Positions 1 to 5,317 of a stretch of DNA of 5,317 nt are shown here, one piece after another. Below the pieces are notes generated by a model. That model made no database searches, was not told where the DNA came from, and was given only the letters and a program-made list of their open reading frames with translations. The stretch lies in NCBI GenBank assembly GCA_023436825.1, contig JAEZHS010000163.1, positions 1-5,317 on the forward strand, written 5' to 3'. Source of the DNA: Pseudomonadota bacterium. GTDB lineage: Bacteria > Pseudomonadota > Alphaproteobacteria > Reyranellales > Reyranellaceae. A program made the position numbers and the translations under genes. Within the stretch, counting starts at the first letter, position 1. Each line of letters opens with the position of its first letter.

Positions 1-539
1 CGATCGGCCCGACCGGCACGGTCAATGCCGCGCCGTTCAGCTTCTTCAACGTCTTTGCCGAGGATCCGCCGCTCGTGATGTTCGCCGTCAACAAGCGGCC
101 GGACGGGCGCATCAAGGACACCTGGACCAACATCAAGCGCACCAGAGAGTTCGTCGTGAACATCACAGACGAGCCGCTGGCGCGCGCGATGCACGAGTCG
201 AGCGGCGACTTCCCGCCCGACATCGGCGAGCCGGACTATCTCGGCCTGAAGCTCGCTCCGTCGGTCGACATCAAGCCGCCGAGGCTCGCGGACGCACCGT
301 GGTCGATGGAGTGCAAGACCTGGCAGGTCATCAACGTGAAGGACGACCGCCAACTCATCATGGGTGAGGGGCTGCGCTTCCACATCCGCGACGAGCTGTG
401 GGACCCCAAGGCCATGCGCGTGCACATGGACAAGTACCATCCGATCGGCCGCATGTTCGCCGACCGTTACTGCCGGACTGACGATCGCGTCATCTTTCCG
501 GCAGCCGAAGGACTGAAGAAGGCGGCCGCGGCGGACTGA
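1..539 (+). CDS. Flavin reductase-like FMN-binding protein, 5'-truncated by the window edge
   Basis: The reading frame is open from the first complete codon at position 3 to the TGA at 537-539, giving 178 visible residues. The start codon and an estimated 20-30 N-terminal residues lie to the left. The visible N-terminus (TVNAAPFSFFN at about residues 6-16, then DPPLVMFAVN) is the characteristic core of the flavin reductase-like domain (DIM6/NTAB type, FMN-binding split barrel). The segment REFVVNITDEPLA, the middle strands and the His/Arg-rich C-terminal part also fit. Family members bind FMN and commonly use NAD(P)H to reduce flavin, often for a partner oxygenase. No partner is visible here, so the substrate is unknown. 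An internal GTG-ATG pair at 75-80 is not the true start, because the conserved motif lies upstream of it. The 137-base gap to the next gene suggests a separate transcription unit. Confidence 0.87.
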   Translation, partial: IGPTGTVNAAPFSFFNVFAEDPPLVMFAVNKRPDGRIKDTWTNIKRTREFVVNITDEPLARAMHESSGDFPPDIGEPDYLGLKLAPSVDIKPPRLADAPWSMECKTWQVINVKDDRQLIMGEGLRFHIRDELWDPKAMRVHMDKYHPIGRMFADRYCRTDDRVIFPAAEGLKKAAAAD

Positions 540-551
540 TAGCAGTCCGTC
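530..551 (+). terminator. Stem-loop over the flavin reductase stop codon (possible terminator)
   Basis: GGCGGACTG (530-538) pairs with CAGTCCGTC (543-551), giving 9 pairs including one G-T wobble around the loop ATAG. The TGA stop (537-539) lies inside the stem. No T-run follows, so it is not a classical intrinsic terminator. It may act as a weak or Rho-assisted end, stabilise the mRNA 3' end, or be chance in GC-rich DNA. Confidence 0.3.
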
Positions 552-607
552 TGAGGATCGGCAAAAGTGACGGCCCCGCCAGGGAGGTGGGCGTCGCGTT
601 GACGGGC

Positions 608-637
608 TGGGCAGGACGGCATCCGTGCTGCTACAGT
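608..637 (+). promoter_or_regulatory. Weak candidate promoter for the HAD-tal-pgi-gnd cluster
   Basis: TGCTACAGT (629-637) reads as an extended -10 element: TG, one base, then TACAGT, which matches TATAAT at four of six positions. A poor -35 match, TGGGCA at 608-613, lies 18 bases upstream. It falls in the only sizeable gap ahead of the four-gene cluster, about 40 bases before the HAD start codon, which is where a promoter is expected. The match is weak and alphaproteobacterial promoters often diverge from consensus, so this rests mostly on position. Confidence 0.2.
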
Positions 638-676
638 CTGCGGCAGGGGGCGCTTGTCGCGCGGGAGGGCTGCTGC

Positions 677-1372
677 ATGACATCGCTGTCTCCGGTTGCC
701 TTCCTGGTCGATGTCGACAACACCCTGCTCGACAACGATGCGATCCAGCAGGACCTGAAAGAGCACATCGAGGAGACCTACGGCGCGGCCGCGCGCGAGC
801 GGTATTGGAAGATCCTGGAGGATCTTTTCGTGGAGCTGGGTTACCGAGACTATATCGGCGCGCTGCAGCGCTACCGCGGCGAACATCCATATGACGTCGA
901 GCTGCTGTCGATGTCCCATTTCCTCATGGACTATCCCTTTGCCGACCGGCTGTTTCCGCAGGCACTCGACGTGCTGAAGCGGCTGCGCAGCCTCGGCCCG
1001 ACCGTGGTCCTGTCCGATGGCGACGTCGTGTTCCAGCCGCGCAAGGTCGAATATGCCGGGATTGCCGATGCGGTGGCGGGACACGTGCTGATCTACATCC
1101 ACAAGGAGGAGGCGCTGGCGGACGTGGAACGACGCTATCCGGCCCGGCGTTACGTGCTCGTCGATGACAAGTTGCGTATCCTCGATGCCGTCAAGAAGAT
1201 ATGGGCCGACCGCGTCACGACCGTCTTTCCGCGCCAGGGCTCCTATGCCCACGACCCCAAGGTCGTCGCCGCCCTGCCGGCGCCCGATGTGACGATCGAG
1301 CGGATCGGCGACCTTCTCGATCTCGACCTGCCGTCGCTGCTGGCGACGGCGCCGTCCCTGCGTACAGCCTGA
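677..1372 (+). CDS. HAD-superfamily hydrolase (probable phosphatase)
   Basis: A 231-residue soluble protein with the haloacid dehalogenase motifs in order. Motif I is DVDNTLLDND, with nucleophile D12 and acid/base D14. Motif II is VVLSDGD, with S113. Motif III is probably K143 in HKEE, and motif IV is LVDDK with D163/D164. The roughly 80 residues between motifs I and II would form a helical C1-type cap. The later stretch TTVFPRQGSYAHD (181-193) is distinctive of this HAD subgroup. I chose ATG 677 because GGGAGGG (663-669) lies 7 bases upstream and motif I then begins near residue 10. The GTG at 587 would add 30 residues with no family resemblance. Most such enzymes are Mg-dependent phosphatases of small phosphoesters. 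The 11-base gap to tal suggests co-transcription and a sugar-phosphate or metabolite-repair role, but the substrate is inference only. Confidence 0.87.
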   Translation: MTSLSPVAFLVDVDNTLLDNDAIQQDLKEHIEETYGAAARERYWKILEDLFVELGYRDYIGALQRYRGEHPYDVELLSMSHFLMDYPFADRLFPQALDVLKRLRSLGPTVVLSDGDVVFQPRKVEYAGIADAVAGHVLIYIHKEEALADVERRYPARRYVLVDDKLRILDAVKKIWADRVTTVFPRQGSYAHDPKVVAALPAPDVTIERIGDLLDLDLPSLLATAPSLRTA

Positions 1373-1383
1373 AGGGTGATGCC

Positions 1384-2469
1384 ATGCAAGCAACCAAGAC
1401 GCTTCACGACCTCGGCCAGAGCCTGTGGCTCGACAACATCACGCGCGAGCTGCTGAACAGCGGCACGCTCAAGCGCTACATCGACGAACTGGCGGTGACG
1501 GGCCTCACATCGAACCCGACCATCTTCGATCATGCGATCGGCAAGAGCTCGACCTACGACGCCGACATCGCCGCCAAGGCGCCGCGGGCCAAGTCGCATG
1601 AGGACCTGTTCTTCGAGCTGGCGCTGGCCGACCTCGGCCGCGCCGCCGATCTCTTCCAGCCCGTCCATGCCCGCACCGACGGGGTGGACGGCTGGGTGTC
1701 GCTCGAGGTCTCGCCGCTTCTCGCCCACGATACCAAGAGCACGCTGGCGGCCGCACGCGACCTGCACCGGCGCGGCGGCAAGCCCAATCTCTTCATCAAG
1801 ATCCCCGGCACGCCGGAAGGCATTCCCGCCATCGAGGAGTCGATCTTCGCCGGCGTTCCGGTCAACGTCACCTTGCTGTTCTCGCGCGAGCAGTACGTGG
1901 CGGCGGCCGAGGCCTATCTGCGCGGCGTGGAGCGGCGCATCGCGGCCGGCCTGAACCCGGCCGTCGCCTCGGTCGCCTCGATCTTCGTCAGCCGCTGGGA
2001 CGTCGCGGTCGCCGGCAAGGTCCCGGCCGAGCTCACCAACCGGCTGGGCGTCGCGATCGGCCAGCGCACCTACAAGGCCTATCGCGAGATGCTGGCATCG
2101 TCCCGCTTCCAGCGCGCCGCCAATGCCGGCGCCCGCGCCCAGCGCCTGCTGTGGGCCAGCACCGGCACCAAGGACCCCAAGGCGTCCGATATCCTCTACG
2201 TCAAGGCACTGGCCTCGCCGTTCACCGTCAACACCATGCCCGAAGGCACGCTGAAGGCCTTCGCCGATCATGGCGAGGTGGCGGGCGAGATGGCCCCAGA
2301 CGGCGGCGACTGCGAGACGGTTCTCGCGAGCTTCGGCAAGGCCGGCATCGACGTCGGCGCGCTGGCCAAGCGCCTGCAGGACGAGGGAGCGGCGTCGTTC
2401 GTCAAGTCGTGGAACGACTTGATGGGCGCCATCGAGTCCAAGAGCACGGCGATGCGCAAGGCGAGCTGA
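1384..2469 (+). CDS. tal: Transaldolase (long Tal subfamily)
   Basis: Transaldolase (EC 2.2.1.2) transfers a dihydroxyacetone unit between sedoheptulose-7-phosphate and glyceraldehyde-3-phosphate, giving erythrose-4-phosphate and fructose-6-phosphate. It acts in the cytosol in the non-oxidative pentose phosphate branch. The 361-residue product shows SLWLDNITRELL near the N-terminus with D17, the TGLTSNPTIF signature (39-48), VSLEVSP with E108, and the Schiff-base lysine K139 in NLFIKIPGT. It continues with GVPVNVTLLFS (157-167), SVASIFVSRWD (196-206), LLWASTGTKDP (255-265) and SPFTVNTMPEGTL (278-290). Length and motifs match the longer actinobacterial/proteobacterial form, not the ~220-residue form. 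ATG 1384 is preceded by AAGGGTG, which overlaps the HAD stop. In-frame upstream codons to 1201 are only a shadow of the HAD gene. In some bacteria tal is fused to pgi; here it stops cleanly with TGA 30 bases before pgi. Confidence 0.96.
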   Translation: MQATKTLHDLGQSLWLDNITRELLNSGTLKRYIDELAVTGLTSNPTIFDHAIGKSSTYDADIAAKAPRAKSHEDLFFELALADLGRAADLFQPVHARTDGVDGWVSLEVSPLLAHDTKSTLAAARDLHRRGGKPNLFIKIPGTPEGIPAIEESIFAGVPVNVTLLFSREQYVAAAEAYLRGVERRIAAGLNPAVASVASIFVSRWDVAVAGKVPAELTNRLGVAIGQRTYKAYREMLASSRFQRAANAGARAQRLLWASTGTKDPKASDILYVKALASPFTVNTMPEGTLKAFADHGEVAGEMAPDGGDCETVLASFGKAGIDVGALAKRLQDEGAASFVKSWNDLMGAIESKSTAMRKAS

Positions 2470-2470
2470 T

Positions 2471-2499
2471 CAGGAACGAATGAAGATGAGGATCGATCG

Positions 2500-2503
<4 letters not shown>
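2471..2503 (+). promoter_or_regulatory. pgi translation initiation region with a 7-codon mini-ORF
   Basis: The 30-base gap after tal holds AGGA (2472-2475) ahead of a tiny ORF, MKMRIDR (2480-2503). Its stop overlaps the pgi start as ATGA (2500-2503). GAGGA (2488-2492) lies 7 bases before the pgi ATG and is the likely ribosome binding site. The overlap would allow translational coupling, but an ORF this short arises easily by chance. Confidence 0.25.
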
Positions 2504-4133
<1,630 letters not shown>

Positions 4134-4134
<1 letters not shown>

Positions 4135-4177
4135 TGCCGCGCGGGAAGCTGCCGCTGAGCGACGAGGAGGACTGACG
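4134..4177 (+). promoter_or_regulatory. gnd ribosome binding site inside a 13-codon mini-ORF that overlaps the pgi stop
   Basis: The pgi stop and a new ATG overlap as TGATG (4132-4136). That ATG opens a 13-residue [16 protein letters not shown], ending with TGA at 4173-4175, two bases before the gnd ATG at 4178. Its last codons contain GAGGAGG (4164-4170), a strong ribosome binding site 7 bases before gnd. Ribosomes ending pgi could restart here and pass on to gnd, so it may couple gnd to pgi translation. It could equally be a chance reading frame in a purine-rich spacer. I see no domain in the peptide. Confidence 0.3.
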
Positions 4178-5194
4178 ATGCAGTTGGGAATGATCGGCCT
4201 TGGCCGCATGGGCGCCAACATGGTGCGCCGCCTGTTGAAGGGCGGCCACGAGTGCGTGGTCTTCGACATGTCGCCCAAGGCGGTGGCCGAGCTGGTCAAG
4301 GAGAAGGCGGTGGGCACCGGCTCGCTGGCGGAGTTCACCAAGGCGCTCAGCAAGCCGCGCGCGGTCTGGCTGATGGTGCCGGCCGGCGTGGTCGACAAGA
4401 CCATCGCCGATCTGCTGCCGCATCTGGAGCCGGGCGACATCCTGATCGACGGCGGCAACTCCTACTACATTGACGACATCCGCCGCGCCAAGGAGCTCGC
4501 GCCCAAGTCGATCCACTATGTCGATGTCGGCACCAGCGGCGGCGTCTGGGGCCTCGAGCGCGGCTATTGCATGATGGTCGGCGGCGAGACCGATGCGGTG
4601 AGGCGCCTCGAGCCGATCTTCGCCACCCTGGCGCCCGGCCGCGGCGACATCGCGCGCACGCCGGGCCGCGAGAAGGCGGGCGGCACGGCCGAGCAGGGCT
4701 GGCTGCATTGCGGGCCGAACGGCACCGGCCACTTCGTGAAGATGGTACACAACGGCATCGAGTACGGCGTCATGGCCGCCTATGCCGAGGGCATGGCGGT
4801 GCTCAAGGCGGCCAATATCGGCAAACGCGCCGACAAGGTCGACGCCGAGACCACGCCGCTGCGCGATCCCGAGCACTACCGCTACGACCTCAACCTGGCC
4901 GATATAGCCGAGCTGTGGCGGCGCGGCAGCGTCATCGCCTCCTGGCTGCTCGACCTGCAGGCCGCGGCGCTGATCCAGGATCCTGAGCTGGCGAAGTTCG
5001 CCGGCCGCGTATCCGATTCCGGCGAAGGGCGGTGGACGATCAAGGCGGCGATCGACGAGGGCGTGCCGGCGCATGTCCTGTCCTCTGCCCTCTATGAACG
5101 GTTCAGCTCGCGCGGCGAGGCGGATTTCGCCGACAAGCTCCTGTCGGCCATGCGCTACGAGTTCGGCGGGCATATCGAGAAGCCGGCCAAGTAA
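4178..5194 (+). CDS. gnd: 6-phosphogluconate dehydrogenase, decarboxylating (short, NAD-type)
   Basis: The enzyme oxidatively decarboxylates 6-phosphogluconate to ribulose-5-phosphate and CO2, yielding reduced nicotinamide cofactor. The 338-residue product is far shorter than the ~468-residue E. coli type and matches the short Gnd-related group. It opens with the Rossmann motif [15 protein letters not shown] (5-19). Next come [12 protein letters not shown] (86-97), the substrate-binding [15 protein letters not shown] (116-130), and [14 protein letters not shown] (184-197) with catalytic K188, N192 and E195. The C-terminal helices carry [18 protein letters not shown] (243-260) and SDSGEGRWT (279-287). 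Strand beta-2 ends in VVFD with D30, where NADP-dependent long forms carry an NRS/NRT-type motif; this predicts NAD preference, an inference from the fold. The start is well fixed by GAGGAGG at 4164-4170. It is the last gene of the cluster, and a hairpin begins two bases after its TAA stop. No truncation or frameshift is seen. Confidence 0.96.
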   Translation: MQLGMIGLGRMGANMVRRLLKGGHECVVFDMSPKAVAELVKEKAVGTGSLAEFTKALSKPRAVWLMVPAGVVDKTIADLLPHLEPGDILIDGGNSYYIDDIRRAKELAPKSIHYVDVGTSGGVWGLERGYCMMVGGETDAVRRLEPIFATLAPGRGDIARTPGREKAGGTAEQGWLHCGPNGTGHFVKMVHNGIEYGVMAAYAEGMAVLKAANIGKRADKVDAETTPLRDPEHYRYDLNLADIAELWRRGSVIASWLLDLQAAALIQDPELAKFAGRVSDSGEGRWTIKAAIDEGVPAHVLSSALYERFSSRGEADFADKLLSAMRYEFGGHIEKPAK

Positions 5195-5196
5195 GG

Positions 5197-5227
5197 CCTC
5201 CCCATCGCGGGCGCCGCGTTGGGGAGG
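5197..5227 (+). terminator. Strong hairpin directly after gnd (terminator-like, part of repeat tail)
   Basis: CCTCCCCA (5197-5204) pairs with TGGGGAGG (5220-5227). After one T-T mismatch, CGCGG (5206-5210) pairs with CCGCG (5214-5218) around the loop GCG. That makes 13 pairs starting two bases after the gnd stop. It is well placed to end the transcript or protect its 3' end. The following bases are GC-rich with no T-run, so classical intrinsic termination is doubtful. Its right arm is shared with the outer stem of the adjacent cloverleaf repeat. Confidence 0.45.
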
Positions 5228-5317
5228 TGCCCCCGCATGGGGGCGGAGGGGTCATGAGCCGCAGGACTGATGCTCATGACCCCTCCGTCGGCGTAAGACG
5301 CCGACACCTCCCCAGCG
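5220..5317. repeat. Three-armed palindromic (cloverleaf) intergenic repeat, REP-like
   Basis: TGGGGAGGTG (5220-5229) pairs perfectly with CACCTCCCCA (5305-5314), closing three back-to-back hairpins. Arm 1 is GCCCCC (5229-5234) with GGGGGC (5239-5244), loop GCAT. Arm 2 is GGAGGGGTCATGAGC (5245-5259) with its perfect 15-base complement (5272-5286) around a 12-base loop. Arm 3 is GTCGGCGT (5287-5294) with ACGCCGAC (5298-5305), loop AAG. Junction bases 5229, 5244, 5287 and 5305 can pair in alternative ways. The outer stem can continue beyond 5314 with a G-T wobble and two C-G pairs, so the element may run past the window. Such compact palindromes resemble multicopy intergenic elements of alphaproteobacterial genomes; copy number cannot be judged here. 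It has no coding sequence. It could act in transcription termination, mRNA protection or as a small mobile repeat. Confidence 0.7.

Noticed and set aside
599..604. TTGACG as a -35 promoter box
   Set aside because: It is a good hexamer, but no -10-like sequence lies 16-19 bases downstream; the nearest candidate at 632 is 27 bases away.
587..676. GTG at 587 as an earlier start for the HAD gene
   Set aside because: It would add 30 residues with two Cys-Cys pairs and no HAD similarity, while ATG 677 has a good ribosome binding site and puts motif I at the usual distance.
1201..1383. Earlier in-frame start for tal inside the HAD gene
   Set aside because: The extra residues are Arg/Pro-rich out-of-frame HAD sequence. 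ATG 1384 begins the normal transaldolase N-terminus.
467..1393. 308-codon open frame on the - strand opposite the HAD gene
   Set aside because: It lies opposite a gene with clear HAD motifs, has low-complexity Arg/His/Gln-rich composition and no recognisable domain. Long antisense frames are expected in GC-rich coding DNA.
1243..2271. 342-codon open frame on the - strand opposite tal
   Set aside because: It is a shadow of the conserved tal gene, with Gly/Arg/Asp/Ala-biased composition and no family resemblance.
5220..5314. The three-armed cloverleaf as a tRNA gene
   Set aside because: It has three arms and an acceptor-like outer stem, but lacks a T-loop GTTCRANNC motif, D-loop conserved bases, a 7-base anticodon loop and a CCA end. 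Arm lengths (6, 15 and 8 bp) do not fit a tRNA.

Overview
The window is high-GC, densely coding bacterial DNA. All recognisable genes lie on the + strand with short gaps. Protein families, gene order, codon use (strong G/C at third positions) and the palindrome-rich tail together suggest an alphaproteobacterium, perhaps of the Rhizobiales or a Reyranella-like lineage. That placement is inferred from general pattern, not from a marker gene.

Layout. Positions 1-539 hold the 3' part of a flavin reductase-like FMN-binding protein whose start lies outside the window. Positions 540-676 are a 137-base intergenic stretch. It has a 9-bp stem over the flavin reductase stop and a weak candidate promoter. 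From 677 to 5194 runs a tight four-gene cluster: a HAD-superfamily hydrolase (677-1372), transaldolase tal (1384-2469), glucose-6-phosphate isomerase pgi (2500-4134) and a short, NAD-type decarboxylating 6-phosphogluconate dehydrogenase gnd (4178-5194). The gaps are 11, 30 and 43 bases, each holding a purine-rich ribosome binding site, so a single transcript is likely. The last 120 bases (5197 to the window end) are non-coding. They consist almost wholly of nested inverted repeats: a hairpin right after gnd, then a three-armed cloverleaf closed by a 10-bp outer stem.

Function. Pgi interconverts glucose-6-phosphate and fructose-6-phosphate. Gnd oxidatively decarboxylates 6-phosphogluconate to ribulose-5-phosphate. 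Tal moves three-carbon units among sedoheptulose-7-phosphate, erythrose-4-phosphate, fructose-6-phosphate and glyceraldehyde-3-phosphate. Together they link the oxidative and non-oxidative pentose phosphate branches to hexose phosphate. Zwf and a 6-phosphogluconolactonase are not in the window and may lie downstream or elsewhere. The HAD protein may be a phosphatase serving this pathway, but its substrate cannot be read from the sequence. The flavin reductase is probably a separate unit.

I found no CRISPR array, insertion sequence, rRNA, tRNA or clear undescribed system. The main unexplained structure is the cloverleaf repeat at the right end; tiny ORFs in two intercistronic gaps are a weaker second observation.
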